The notes beneath the pieces were generated by a model. That model did not search any database and had not been told where the DNA came from. It saw nothing but the letters and a program-made list of their open reading frames with translations. Positions 37,718 to 48,050 of a DNA stretch of 58,885 bases are shown in pieces. The stretch is from Flavobacterium sp. (GTDB taxonomy: Bacteria > Bacteroidota > Bacteroidia > Flavobacteriales > Flavobacteriaceae), in the NCBI GenBank assembly GCA_023251135.1, contig JAHEZJ010000029.1, positions 1 to 58,885 of the forward strand. The letters run 5' to 3'. Each line of letters begins with the position of its first letter. Positions within the stretch are counted from its first letter, which is position 1. The position numbers and the translations under genes are program-made.

Positions 37718-37857
37718 TCCTTATATAATTTCCTGTTGTTTTGCAGCCGAGCTAAAAATATAAATTTTCATGGTTAAAGACAATACCTTTTTTGAGGCAA
37801 AACCTTAAGACAACCTTTTTCTGCTTTTTCCATCCTTTCAAAAACTCCTAAAACAAA

Positions 37858-37887
37858 AAACCTGTGAATCCAAAGACTCACAGGTTT
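37858..37887 (-). terminator. Rho-independent terminator of the S9 peptidase gene
   Basis: AAACCTGTGA (37858-37867) and TCACAGGTTT (37878-37887) form a perfect 10-bp stem with a 10-base loop. On the minus strand it is followed by a T-rich run. It lies about 120 bases after the peptidase stop codon. Confidence 0.8.
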
Positions 37888-38007
37888 TTACTTTATGGCA
37901 GTTATGCAATTTTTAAAATCAAACAACTCTGCGTGACAGCATTGTGGCGCATTTGGATCCCCCCTGAATTCCTGCAACTATTTTTTTATATTAGGAATTA
38001 CGATGCT

Positions 38008-40008
38008 TTATTTATTGAAGTTTTCAGCAAAAAAACCTAACATGCATTTATAAAGCTCAATTCTGTTTTTTTCTTTTTTAAACCCATGTCCTTCGTCATA
38101 TTTTACCATATAAGGCGTTTCAAATCCCTTGCTTCTAAGCGCTTTCACAATTTGATCCGATTCATTAATGTTGACTCTTGGGTCGTTTGCACCCTGAACA
38201 ACAAATAATGGTTTTTTAATTTTATCTGTTTGAAATACCGGTGATACTTCTTTCGCTATTTTTGCTTCTTCCGGATCATCTAAATTATACCATATTTCTT
38301 TAACCTGTTCTCTTAAAGGTTTCCAATATTCAGGGAACGAGTCAAAAAAGGTAAAGATATTTGAAACTCCAACATAATCTACCCCACAAACGTATAAATC
38401 GGGAGTTTTAATAAGCCCCATTAAGGTAGCGTAACCACCATGGCTGCCGCCGTAAATGGCAATTTTACTTTTATCTACCCAACCTTGTTCAATTGCATAT
38501 TTTACGCCATCTTCTACATCATCCATCACTTTTCTCCCAATTTGTTTATAACCAATTTCCTGGAATTTTTTTCCATAACCTCCAGAAATTCTAAAGTTAA
38601 CTTGTAAGGTCGCATAACCTCTACTTGCAAATAATTGGGCCTCCTTATTATATCCCCAAGTATCTCTTATTCCTTGTGGACCACCATGTGGATTAACAAT
38701 AAGCGGGACCTTTTCACCATTAAGTGCCGATTTTGGCAAGGTAATATATCCATATATAGTCAAACCATCTCTACTAGTGAATTGTATTGGACGCATTTCT
38801 GCCATATCTTCTTCTTTCAACTGCGGCATTAGGTCGTACAATAGTTTTATTTTTGTTGTTGCAACATCGTATGTATAATACCTCCCAAACAATTTATCAC
38901 TGTTTACCAGTATTAAAAATGTTTTTTCATTTTTATCATGTGAAACTACTGAGAATTCTTTATCGCTAAACTCTTTTTTCAAATTGTTGTACATCTTTGT
39001 ATAAAACTTACTTATAGGAATTATTTCATGTTTAATTCCTTCGTAACCAACAAAATCAAGTTCATAATTTCGTTTTTTTCCTCCTATGCCCATTTCACTT
39101 AAATCAAATATAGGATTGCTATAGATCTCTTTTATAATGCTATTTTTTTTAAGATCATATAAAACAATTCTAGTCTTGTCACTGTTAAGATTTGTAGAAA
39201 CATAGACTTCATCTTTATTAGCAGAATTATAATTAAATTCTATAATGCTAAAATTGCTTTTCCAATCTGTTTCATTCACAAGATTAAACTTTTTTGAATC
39301 TAAATCTTTGTAATACAATTGATCGACAACTCCATCTTTCAACTTGTAATATCCCCTTATATTACCGTCTCTGTCGAAAATATAGCTGCTGATAGGATCT
39401 TTAAGATCCTTGTTTTCCATAAGCAGTGTTAACTCTCCAGTTTTATAGTTAATTTTAAATGGTTCGTTAATTTGTTTATTGTTTTTGTTCATTACAACAA
39501 TTACATAATCCGATCCCTCTACGATCTCAAAAGATCTTACCTTAACACCATCAAAAGGGGTGATATCCTTAACAGTTCCGTTTTTAATGTCTGCCACATT
39601 CACGTGCATATTTTCATCTCCGCCTTTATCTTTGAAAAAATAAAGATGCTCATTATCAAACCAGTCATAAGAATGAATTAATTCATCCTTTTCTTCAATT
39701 ACACGGGACACTTTCTCCGTTTTTAAATTTTTCACATAAATATGATTTTTACCATCCTTATCTCTTTCTTTATAAGATAGAAATTTTCCATCAGGCGAAA
39801 TTTTAAACGCAGATGCTTTGGGGTTTGCAAAATAATCTTCTACCTGATATTTAAAACTACCCTTATCAAAAGCAGTAATTTTTTGAAGCTCAGTTTTTGA
39901 AGAGGGCAACTCTGGATTACCACGAACTGTTTCGGTATTGTTTTGGGCATTCATTGCTGCCACTATAAGCAAAATGCCAATCGAGAAAATTTTTGATTTT
40001 AGTATCAT
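38008..40008 (-). CDS. S9-family (prolyl oligopeptidase-like) serine peptidase
   Basis: The 666-residue product has a signal peptide (residues 1-21, cleavage near MNAQ), a beta-propeller region (about 50-400) and a C-terminal alpha/beta-hydrolase peptidase domain. The nucleophile is Ser522 in GGSHGGY; the Asp (GANDPRVN) and His (DEGHGF) complete the triad in the usual order. It matches the acylaminoacyl-peptidase/dipeptidyl-peptidase branch common in Bacteroidetes, which cuts small peptides in the periplasm. It stands alone between an AraC gene and a divergent two-component system. Confidence 0.9.
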   Translation of the reverse strand: MILKSKIFSIGILLIVAAMNAQNNTETVRGNPELPSSKTELQKITAFDKGSFKYQVEDYFANPKASAFKISPDGKFLSYKERDKDGKNHIYVKNLKTEKVSRVIEEKDELIHSYDWFDNEHLYFFKDKGGDENMHVNVADIKNGTVKDITPFDGVKVRSFEIVEGSDYVIVVMNKNNKQINEPFKINYKTGELTLLMENKDLKDPISSYIFDRDGNIRGYYKLKDGVVDQLYYKDLDSKKFNLVNETDWKSNFSIIEFNYNSANKDEVYVSTNLNSDKTRIVLYDLKKNSIIKEIYSNPIFDLSEMGIGGKKRNYELDFVGYEGIKHEIIPISKFYTKMYNNLKKEFSDKEFSVVSHDKNEKTFLILVNSDKLFGRYYTYDVATTKIKLLYDLMPQLKEEDMAEMRPIQFTSRDGLTIYGYITLPKSALNGEKVPLIVNPHGGPQGIRDTWGYNKEAQLFASRGYATLQVNFRISGGYGKKFQEIGYKQIGRKVMDDVEDGVKYAIEQGWVDKSKIAIYGGSHGGYATLMGLIKTPDLYVCGVDYVGVSNIFTFFDSFPEYWKPLREQVKEIWYNLDDPEEAKIAKEVSPVFQTDKIKKPLFVVQGANDPRVNINESDQIVKALRSKGFETPYMVKYDEGHGFKKEKNRIELYKCMLGFFAENFNK

Positions 40009-40150
40009 GTTTTACATATTTTATTGCGCAAATTTCAGCATACTTTAAACCATAATGGGTTATCACAGGGTTACCTAATGTTAAATAGTGTTAACCGATT
40101 TTATTTAGCCTGTTTTAGTCCGTAATTTTATACCTCACCAAATACAAATT

Positions 40151-41503
40151 ATGCGAAGTTTCTTTTTCCGTTTCGACAAATACTTACTTGTTCTAACAAT
40201 AGTAATTGTTTTAGCCTTTCAATGGTATTGGCTGCAAAACAGTTATCTCAATAAAAAAACGGAGATTCTTGAACAGACAAAGCTGGAAATACGACAAGTT
40301 TTAGTAAATCAGTTTGTGAATAATTTATCCTTAAATCCGAAAATAGATTCTCTCTTAAATCACGTAAAAGTAGATTACGACAAAATAACTCAATCTCAGT
40401 CAGGTGCTACAGTATTAACTACAACCCCCTATAAAGGAGAGAAGTTTCAGGAAGTAAGTAAAAAAATATTGCTCTCCTACAATAAAGCAGATAGTCTGAT
40501 TTACCATTCATTGAAAAAATTACATCCCGAGTTATTCAGCGAAAATGGAGTAACCATCTACCGACAAAACAGTAAAGAAACCACGACGTATCCTAAAAAC
40601 CGTACTATTCAGAATAAAAATACCACAGAACCTGTCGCTAGTCTTATTATGAAAGAAAACATCACTTTCAGGGCTCATATAGACAACCTTTCCAGTATTA
40701 TCATTTCGCAAATATGGAAATCTATCGCTTTTTCAATATTCTATATAATTCTTTTTATAGGTACTATAAGTTTGTTTATCCATAACATCACAATCAATCG
40801 AAAGCTTCTTAAAAACAAGGAAATCTTCACGCAAAATATGACTCATGAGCTTAAAATTCCTATTTCGACTATAATGGTTGCCACAGATGGGCTCGTGAAA
40901 TATGATATTGCGAGTGAGCCTGAAGCAGCAAAAAAGTATGCGGGTATTATTCAACGAGCTGCGACCCAACTTTACTCTCTAGTTGAAACGATTCTGCAAC
41001 ATGCAAAAGCGGACAGCAACTATCAAAAACAAATCCTCAGCCAGGTCAATTTAGTAACTTTGATCGAAGAAGTAGTCGAAACAATATCAGGTATTATCCT
41101 GAAAAATGAAGCTAAAATTATATTCAATGGAGTTCCTGAAAAAATAAATTTAAAAGGAAACTCAGATCAGTTGAAACAAATTTTTCTAAACCTGATCGAT
41201 AACTCATTAAAATATTCAGACAAAGCGCCAATTGTTATGATTTCTGCGAAACAAATTCAAAACAGAGTTTTAATCTACATTAAAGACAATGGAATAGGGA
41301 TTCCGGATAAGTATGCAGAAGAAATTTTTGAGCCCTATTTCAGAATCTCCGAAAACGACCTCCATGATAGGAAAGGCTTTGGTCTTGGACTTAGCTTTGC
41401 CAGAAATTCATTAAAAAATCAGGGAGGGTCCATTAAAGTAATAAAATCTCATCTTGAAACTGGTACATTAATTGAAATCAATATGCCTTCTTATGAATCG
41501 TAA
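40151..41503 (+). CDS. Membrane-bound sensor histidine kinase
   Basis: A 450-residue kinase with two membrane helices (about residues 12-29 and 195-217) flanking a periplasmic sensor of about 165 residues. The HisKA motif NMTHELKIPIST places the phosphorylated His at residue 232. The ATPase domain has the N box (NLIDNSLKYS), G1 (IKDNGIGIP) and G2 (GFGLGLSF). It overlaps the response regulator gene by 11 bases, so they form one system. The sensor domain has no recognised family, and the signal is unknown. Confidence 0.92.
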   Translation: MRSFFFRFDKYLLVLTIVIVLAFQWYWLQNSYLNKKTEILEQTKLEIRQVLVNQFVNNLSLNPKIDSLLNHVKVDYDKITQSQSGATVLTTTPYKGEKFQEVSKKILLSYNKADSLIYHSLKKLHPELFSENGVTIYRQNSKETTTYPKNRTIQNKNTTEPVASLIMKENITFRAHIDNLSSIIISQIWKSIAFSIFYIILFIGTISLFIHNITINRKLLKNKEIFTQNMTHELKIPISTIMVATDGLVKYDIASEPEAAKKYAGIIQRAATQLYSLVETILQHAKADSNYQKQILSQVNLVTLIEEVVETISGIILKNEAKIIFNGVPEKINLKGNSDQLKQIFLNLIDNSLKYSDKAPIVMISAKQIQNRVLIYIKDNGIGIPDKYAEEIFEPYFRISENDLHDRKGFGLGLSFARNSLKNQGGSIKVIKSHLETGTLIEINMPSYES

Positions 41504-42176
41504 ACCTAAAATATTATATCTTGAGGATGATCCGAATTTGGGCGAAATTACAACTGATATGCTCTCCCGGGCAGGCTTTAAAGTACAGTGGGTAACTAAC
41601 GGTGAAGAAGGTTTAGAAGCACTTAACCATCAAATCTTTGATATTGCTGTTGCCGATATTATGATGCCAAAGTTAGATGGATATACTTTCATAAAAACGC
41701 TTCGCGAAAAAGGGAATCAAATGCCAATTATACTTCTTTCGGCCAGAGTTTTAACTGAAGATGTTTTAAAAGGTTTTGAAATAGGAGCTGACGATTACGT
41801 AAGGAAACCGTTCAGTATAGAGGAATTGATTGCGAGAGTAAACAGATTATTAAAAGATAAATCTTCTCAAGCAAATGAAAATAATTTTCAATTGGGCGAT
41901 TACAAGTACAATCACCACAATTATGAACTAAATTATAATGGCGAATCAATTTATCTGTCTTCAAGATCGGGACAAATTCTTTATCAATTTTTAACAAATA
42001 AAGACGGTATCCTTTCCAGAAAAGAAGTGCTTCTGGATCTTTGGGGTGATGACAGTTTTTTCAACGGAAGAAGTTTAGATGTTTTTATTTCAAAACTGCG
42101 ACGTCATCTGGCCGCTGATTCCAGAATTTCGATCATAAACATGAGAGGAATTGGCTATCGCTTAATCGTTGTCTAA
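41493..42176 (+). CDS. OmpR/PhoB-type response regulator
   Basis: The product is 227 residues from the ATG at 41493; a TTG 21 bases upstream is in frame but less likely, since the ATG gives a standard receiver start (KPKILYLEDDPN). The phosphorylated Asp is residue 55 (VADIMMPKLDG), with the conserved Lys in VRKPFS. The C-terminal winged helix ends in ISIINMRGIGYRL, typical of OmpR-like regulators. It works with the kinase just upstream and might control the small secreted protein that follows. Confidence 0.93.
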   Translation: MNRKPKILYLEDDPNLGEITTDMLSRAGFKVQWVTNGEEGLEALNHQIFDIAVADIMMPKLDGYTFIKTLREKGNQMPIILLSARVLTEDVLKGFEIGADDYVRKPFSIEELIARVNRLLKDKSSQANENNFQLGDYKYNHHNYELNYNGESIYLSSRSGQILYQFLTNKDGILSRKEVLLDLWGDDSFFNGRSLDVFISKLRRHLAADSRISIINMRGIGYRLIVV

Positions 42177-42351
42177 TTACCCTTTAAACAAATGTTTGGA
42201 TGGAGTGCCTTGTTCCGAAGAAGAGCACCAAATAAATAGATATAGTTATTTAATTATCAATACTTTACAACAAAAATGTTTCAATCAATTCATTTTAGGT
42301 TCGATTTTTGTTTTACCTTAGATTCTTAATAATGTAATACTATATAAAATT

Positions 42352-42828
42352 ATGAAATCACTAAAATACTTCTTTATCGCAATGACATTCATTGCTGTAA
42401 ACTCTTTACAGGCACAGGTATCTGTTAATGTAAATATTGGAACACCCCCAGCATGGGGTCCGGCGGGTTATACAGATGTCCGTTACTATTATTTACCAGA
42501 TCTCGAAATGTACTACGACATCAATGCATCCAATTACATTTACATCAGTAATGGAAAATGGATCAGAGCCAGAAATCTTCCGAGAAACTATAGAAATTAT
42601 GACCTTTATAATGAATACAAAGTGGTACTAACCGATTACAGAGGCAATTCTCCTTATGATAATTATAAAACTCATAAAGTAAAATACGGTAAGGGGTACA
42701 AAGGAAAACCACAAAAAACTATCGGTCAAAAACCCGGTAAAGGAAACAATAAAGAATATAAAGATAATGGGCACGGAAATGGCAATGGACATGGACATGG
42801 AAAAGGACATGGGAATGGTAAACATTAA
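42352..42828 (+). CDS. Small secreted protein with Gly/His/Asn-rich tail
   Basis: A 158-residue protein with a signal peptide (cleavage after SLQA, near residue 22) and a Tyr-rich middle (YYYLPDLEMYYDINASNYIY) of a type frequent in Bacteroidetes envelope proteins. The C-terminus is a low-complexity tail of His, Gly, Asn and Lys repeats (GHGNGNGHGHGKGHGNGKH). The tail could bind transition metals. It follows the two-component system by 175 bases and has its own terminator; regulation by that system is only a guess. Confidence 0.7.
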   Translation: MKSLKYFFIAMTFIAVNSLQAQVSVNVNIGTPPAWGPAGYTDVRYYYLPDLEMYYDINASNYIYISNGKWIRARNLPRNYRNYDLYNEYKVVLTDYRGNSPYDNYKTHKVKYGKGYKGKPQKTIGQKPGKGNNKEYKDNGHGNGNGHGHGKGHGNGKH

Positions 42829-42833
42829 AACGC

Positions 42834-42870
42834 AAAAAAGGGGGCACTTAGTAAGTTCCCCCTTTTTTTT
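42834..42870 (+). terminator. Rho-independent terminator
   Basis: AAAAAAGGGGG (42834-42844) pairs with CCCCCTTTTTT (42858-42868), with an inner ACTT/AAGT stem and a T-run of eight. It starts 5 bases after the stop codon of the secreted protein gene and is also plausible for the convergent transporter gene. Confidence 0.88.
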
Positions 42871-42942
42871 ATACAAGTAATTATTCTCTTTTAAACTTCC
42901 GCTAAATGTAAAAGTGAATGTTCTGGAAATGCAGCTAAAAAA

Positions 42943-45900
42943 TTAGTCTTCTGCTTTCTTCAAATTGTCGTCCGGAACTCTATCAATCAAATAGTTGTAG
43001 GGATCGATACCAGCTTCAAAAGGTTTTTCTTTAGTTTTGAAAACATAAACATTGTTCTTTTTTGTTATTTTCAGTCTTTTGTAAGCCAAAACCTTACCCA
43101 AACCTGAACCGTCTTTTGGTTCTGCAAAAACAGCAATATCAATATAGTCGGCAACAGGAATTTGAGTTTCTTTTCCTAATGCATCCGATCTGAATTTTTC
43201 GGAAGTCGTTTTTAAAGTGATTTCATACTCAGAACCTACTTTTTTATATTTGGCTTCCAGCATTCGGTTTGAAAATAACGTGATGTTTTCAAACATATCA
43301 GAAATCAAATACTGTAAACTATCCGGAGTTACTTTACGTAATTCATTTACTACGCCTATCGAAGTTGGGAATGGCGGGTTTTTATAAGCATAAGTATCAA
43401 CCAAATTTTTCAAAGCCTGATTTACCTTTTTCTCCCCAATCATTTCTTTTAAATAATACATCACTACACTTGCTTTTTGATAGTGTATGTACTGTTGGTG
43501 CTCGGTTTTCATTAAAGACTGCTCTCCTTCAAGCTCAGAACTACGGCCTCTTAAATAACCATCCATTTCATATTTCAGGAATTTTTTCATTTTGTCTTTG
43601 CCGTATTCTTTTTCCATGACCATCAAAGCAGAATATTGTGCAAAACCTTCACTAAACATTTCACTTCCCTGCATATTGGCACCACAAACCTGATGTGCCC
43701 AATACTGATGTGCCATCTCGTGCGCTGTAACATAATAAACCTGGTCAATATCATCTTTCTTTACATCACGTAAATCAGTAATAAAACCGATACCTTCACT
43801 AAAAGGCATAGTGCCCGGGAAAGCCTGTGCAAAACTTTGATATCTTGGAAACTCAATAATTCGGCATTGTTTATGGTAATAAGGCCCGAAGTTTTTAGTA
43901 TAATATTCCAATGATTTCTGCATGCTTTTTAGCATATTCGGAACATTATAGGCGTGTTCTTTGTCGTAATAAACTTCCAGATCTATGCCATTCCATTTTT
44001 TACGGGCTATTTCATATTTTCCGGAAACAAAGGAATAAAAATTCAATGATTTTTGATCCAATTTGTAATTGAAATACTTTCTTCCATTTGCTTCCCAGGT
44101 TTTCAGCAATGATCCCGGAGCAATAGCCGTTTGATCTGGCGATGTGCTTATCGTAGTATTCACCTCAACCCAGTCCGAATCATTTCCAAGGTACGAATTG
44201 GCCCTGGCCGAAAGATTGTTCTCGTCCAATTTTGGCATTCGCTCTCTCTTTGGTAATTTCAGTTTGATTCGTTTGTTTTTATCTGAAATCTCCATGCCAT
44301 TATTGTATCCCGAAGATGGTAAAATATCGGAATTATTGAAAAAGGTCCCGTTTTGGGTCAGCTGTGTAAAGCTGACTTCGTTTTCGAATCCTTTTGTCAA
44401 TTTCCATAAATCGATATTAATTTTGATGGAATCATTCGGCAATAACGGTTTGTTTAATTCATAAATCTGATAATTCAAGCGGGAATCTTTTAATTTTAAT
44501 TTTGCTCCGACAATAGTCATTTTTAAACTATCCGATAATTCCGGCATCGTAAAATGGAGTTCTTTTATCGCTACATTAGATTTGTTTTTTGCCCAGGCTT
44601 CTATCTTTGCCGTCATATTTCGTTCTTCGGGCACAAGATCAATAGTATAATTGAATTTATAAAAACGTGGCTGTACTAAATTTTCGAATTTTTTATACTT
44701 TTTCTCATAATCCACCTGCTTGTTCTCTTGCTCTTTTGAAGAATCGTAAGTGTTTAAGACTTTGGTATTATAATAAACAAAACTACTGCAAAGTGCAAAT
44801 GCAACTAAGGTGATGGCTATAGAAATCTTATTTTCTGCAAATTGTTTTTTAGCATTTACCCATCTGTATTTAAATTGCTGTTCTTTACCACGAATGTAAA
44901 ATGCGTTAATGACAAAACACAAGATCAAACAAAACAACGTCCAGTATACATTAAACCAAATGGTAGAGGAAACAAAAGGACCAAACCCATTCATGTCCGA
45001 GTAAGTAATGGCTGGTATGTTGCCAAAATTCAACATATTGCTATTGATTTCGAGTACTCCCCAAATGAAACTATTGACGATAACTAAAGTGACGAAAGCA
45101 AAATAGGCAATATATCGATTGTTGATTAAATAATGGAATAACAAGGAAATCACCGCCATAAAAGAATAGCCCAACAATGACACTACCATTATTGATTTTA
45201 GATAAACATCCAATTTGTAATTGTAATATCCATAAGCTGTTTGTGACGCAATCCCCACGATTATCGTTAAAGCAAAAACAATGGCTAAAGCAATAATGAG
45301 GGCCACCAATTTAGACGAGAATAAAACACCTGTTTTGATAGGTGTAGCATCTTGAATTTCATTGATTTTGGCATCACGTTCTTTCCAAACTAAAACACCG
45401 GTATAAAAAGTAATAAATCCAATCATAAAAATGCTAAAAGCGCCTTTTATAGTATCAATTACATCATAAGTTACAGGATATTGAGCAGTTCCGTAACGGC
45501 CTGTAAAACTCGTAAGACTTGCAATCAGATTAATCATTCCAATGGCAACAATGATAATAAAGGTTGGATTTTTGATGATGGATTTGGTTTCAAATTTCAC
45601 TAAACTCCAAAAGGTACTTATCGAAAAGACATTGGCTTTTGTTGTTTCGAATACTCTGTTTGATACAACGACCGGAGCTTCAATTACTTTTGATTTTTTA
45701 GTCTCTTTACTCTTTTCTTTTTTGGCATTAAAAGAAAATTTAAAGTAAACTGCCACTAAAATAACCAAACTGATTCCTATCCAAATCAAACGATTGCTCA
45801 ATAAATCGCCATGTAAGGAGACTGCACTTAGATTTTTTTCAGCAACAGTGGCGTATTTGGTCATAATCTTAAAAGGACGAAGCCCAAAAGGATCAAGCAA

Positions 45901-46527
45901 GTTGGCTAGCCATTCTTTCTGAATATCTTTGGTAAATCCGGAGGAGACAGCATAGAATACCAAAATAAGCATAGCTCCTATGAAAGACACTATATTACTT
46001 CTGAAAATAATCGCTAAAGCAAATAGTAATACCCCTGAGATAATCACATTTGGAATCCCAAAAACCAAGAGACCCTGCAGGTGTCCGGACCAAATGATTT
46101 CGCCAAATCTTTCCGCGGGGCACATATCAAAAATGGGCGCTAATACCGGAGCTATCAGGGCACCTAAAGAAATTCCAAGTAAAGGAATTACTGAAACGAT
46201 CGCTGCTCCAATAAATTTTCCGAAATAATAGTCCCTTTTTTTGATTGGGGAGGAGAATATAAACTGATACATTCCACTTTGAAAATCACGGTTGGCCGTG
46301 GCATTCATAAAGGCTGTAGTCATCAGTAAACAAATCACCGAAAGTATGCCATAGAATTGTTCTACTACAAAAGGTGCGTTTTTGTTTATGTTACCGATGC
46401 TTTGGCCAACGGTAACCTGCTCAGATCCAACCGCAAAAAAAACGATCAGGGTATTAATGAATAAAAAGATCCATATCATTGGTGTCTGCAACCAATATTT
46501 TAATTCGTATCGTATAAATTTCCACAT
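42943..46527 (-). CDS. ABC permease fused to an M1-family aminopeptidase domain
   Basis: The 1194-residue protein has an ABC-2-type permease in its first half, with about a dozen hydrophobic segments up to residue 580. The second half is an extracytoplasmic M1 (gluzincin) peptidase domain with HEMAH at residues 936-940 and the third zinc ligand in SEGFA near residue 960. The same fusion is known in Bacteroidetes as a permease/M1 aminopeptidase. The ATPase partner is the next gene upstream, 98 bases away. It may export or process peptides at the membrane; the substrate is unknown. Confidence 0.88.
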   Translation of the reverse strand: MWKFIRYELKYWLQTPMIWIFLFINTLIVFFAVGSEQVTVGQSIGNINKNAPFVVEQFYGILSVICLLMTTAFMNATANRDFQSGMYQFIFSSPIKKRDYYFGKFIGAAIVSVIPLLGISLGALIAPVLAPIFDMCPAERFGEIIWSGHLQGLLVFGIPNVIISGVLLFALAIIFRSNIVSFIGAMLILVFYAVSSGFTKDIQKEWLANLLDPFGLRPFKIMTKYATVAEKNLSAVSLHGDLLSNRLIWIGISLVILVAVYFKFSFNAKKEKSKETKKSKVIEAPVVVSNRVFETTKANVFSISTFWSLVKFETKSIIKNPTFIIIVAIGMINLIASLTSFTGRYGTAQYPVTYDVIDTIKGAFSIFMIGFITFYTGVLVWKERDAKINEIQDATPIKTGVLFSSKLVALIIALAIVFALTIIVGIASQTAYGYYNYKLDVYLKSIMVVSLLGYSFMAVISLLFHYLINNRYIAYFAFVTLVIVNSFIWGVLEINSNMLNFGNIPAITYSDMNGFGPFVSSTIWFNVYWTLFCLILCFVINAFYIRGKEQQFKYRWVNAKKQFAENKISIAITLVAFALCSSFVYYNTKVLNTYDSSKEQENKQVDYEKKYKKFENLVQPRFYKFNYTIDLVPEERNMTAKIEAWAKNKSNVAIKELHFTMPELSDSLKMTIVGAKLKLKDSRLNYQIYELNKPLLPNDSIKINIDLWKLTKGFENEVSFTQLTQNGTFFNNSDILPSSGYNNGMEISDKNKRIKLKLPKRERMPKLDENNLSARANSYLGNDSDWVEVNTTISTSPDQTAIAPGSLLKTWEANGRKYFNYKLDQKSLNFYSFVSGKYEIARKKWNGIDLEVYYDKEHAYNVPNMLKSMQKSLEYYTKNFGPYYHKQCRIIEFPRYQSFAQAFPGTMPFSEGIGFITDLRDVKKDDIDQVYYVTAHEMAHQYWAHQVCGANMQGSEMFSEGFAQYSALMVMEKEYGKDKMKKFLKYEMDGYLRGRSSELEGEQSLMKTEHQQYIHYQKASVVMYYLKEMIGEKKVNQALKNLVDTYAYKNPPFPTSIGVVNELRKVTPDSLQYLISDMFENITLFSNRMLEAKYKKVGSEYEITLKTTSEKFRSDALGKETQIPVADYIDIAVFAEPKDGSGLGKVLAYKRLKITKKNNVYVFKTKEKPFEAGIDPYNYLIDRVPDDNLKKAED

Positions 46528-46625
46528 AATTTTTTATTTAAAAAGAGCTAAGAGATTGACGTATTTAATACCGAGGTTTTATCACTATAAGTTTCTAAAA
46601 CCTTAGTAATTCAGCCTCTTTTTTC

Positions 46626-47498
46626 TTAAACTAATTCGTTTAATTTCGCAAAAAACACATCTTCGAGATTTTCCTCTGCCGGAATAAATCCGTTATTCAA
46701 ATGAGTATTCGAAAAAACGTGAATCAAAGGTTGTCCACCCACTAATTTATTCGAGATCACTTTATAGTCTTTTTGATATTCAGGCAATTCCAGTTTGGTT
46801 ACTTTTTTCTCCCAAACTTTGCTTTTCACTTGTAATAAGGCATCATCAGTATTACCGCTAAATAGCACTTTCCCCTGATTCATTATCGCCATTTCTGTGC
46901 AAAGTTCACGAACATCCTGAACAATATGAGTGGAAAGGATAACCACGGTGTTCTCTCCTATTTCACTCAAAATATTATAAAAACGATTTCTTTCACCAGG
47001 ATCCAATCCTGCAGTCGGTTCATCTACAATAACCAATTGCGGGTTCCCGATTAAACATTGTGCAATTCCAAAACGCTGGCGCATCCCTCCACTGTAACTG
47101 CCCACAGCATTTTTTCGATGTTCCCAAAGATTAACTTTAACTAATAATTGTTCTATGATTTGTTTACGGTCTGATTTTTTATCAAATCCTTTCAGCAGAG
47201 CTAAATGATCCAAAAGTTCTACTGCTGACGTTCTTGGATATACACCAAATTCTTGTGGCAAATAACCCAGCACTTTACGAACCGCTTCTTTGTTGTTCAA
47301 AACGTCAATATCCCCAAGGGTTACTGAACCACTGTCGACATCCTGCAAAGTCGCAAGTGTTCGCATCAAAGAAGATTTTCCGGCTCCGTTTGGTCCAAGT
47401 AACCCAAACATTCCTTTTTTAATATGAAGCGAAACATCGTTCAATGCATGCACGCCATTACTGTACTTTTTGTCCAGGTTTTTAATGATTAATTCCAT
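46626..47498 (-). CDS. ABC transporter ATP-binding protein
   Basis: A 290-residue ATPase with Walker A GPNGAGKSS near residue 35, signature SGGMRQR near residue 135 and Walker B LVIVDEP near residue 156. The C-terminal 80 residues resemble those of ABC-2/bacitracin-type exporters. It lies directly upstream of the permease-peptidase gene and is the probable energising subunit. Confidence 0.92.
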   Translation of the reverse strand: MELIIKNLDKKYSNGVHALNDVSLHIKKGMFGLLGPNGAGKSSLMRTLATLQDVDSGSVTLGDIDVLNNKEAVRKVLGYLPQEFGVYPRTSAVELLDHLALLKGFDKKSDRKQIIEQLLVKVNLWEHRKNAVGSYSGGMRQRFGIAQCLIGNPQLVIVDEPTAGLDPGERNRFYNILSEIGENTVVILSTHIVQDVRELCTEMAIMNQGKVLFSGNTDDALLQVKSKVWEKKVTKLELPEYQKDYKVISNKLVGGQPLIHVFSNTHLNNGFIPAEENLEDVFFAKLNELV

Positions 47499-48050
47499 TT
47501 TGTATTGGTCTTTTAATTAGTTGATAATAAACACATCAGACGATGGTTCCATTTATTTGTTACAGCATTACTTTTTATTGGAGATAAATGCCGTTTCATT
47601 TCTTTATTCCAATCGGAATACTCTTTTGTTTGCTATTCCATAGATTTTGCGCCGATCCTGAGTCATTTTGGTACCTCGCGATGGCTTCTGCTTCTTGTAA
47701 TTTTGTAATTTTTTTGGAATAAATATAATTACAAGTGAGAATCATTATAGATAAATTGTAATAATTGGGTGGTATAATGTAATAAGTGGTTACTCATCCC
47801 TGATCTTCTCTATCCAGCTAAATTATGCGCCCAATATTTTAAATTTTTTTTTGCTGCCTTTTTTTATTACACCTTAAAAACAAGAGGGCATTCTCCGAAA
47901 TTGATCACTTGAGTTTTGTGATAAAATCGTGACTTGCCAGGTAGAAATTTAAGAAATATGAGGGTTTCAGGTTTGAGGTTCGAATCCAGTTTTTTCCAAT
48001 AAAAAAGTCCTGAAATACTTCAGGACTTTCTTTTATTCTAAATAAATTAA
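47499..48050. other. 552-base intergenic region with tRNA-like T-loop fragment
   Basis: No gene was recognised. It should contain the promoter of the ABC transporter genes, and a TATTCCAATCGGAATA inverted repeat lies near 47610. At about 47970-48000 the sequence GAGGTTCGAATCC followed by CCA resembles the T arm and 3' end of a tRNA, but the stem pairs poorly and no cloverleaf can be built. The terminator at 48004-48034 closes the region. Confidence 0.4.
48004..48034 (-). terminator. Rho-independent terminator of the hydroxyproline operon
   Basis: AAAGTCCTGAA (48004-48014) and TTCAGGACTTT (48019-48029) form a perfect 11-bp stem with a 4-base loop. A/T runs flank both sides. It lies 17 bases after the stop codon of the dehydratase gene. 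Confidence 0.85.

Noticed and set aside
42765-42828. Short DNA repeats resembling a CRISPR or satellite array
   Set aside because: They are codon-level repeats of the Gly/His tail within a gene, with no spacer-repeat regularity.
47960-48000. Intact tRNA gene
   Set aside because: Only the T-loop motif and a CCA are present; the stems do not pair and no anticodon arm can be drawn.
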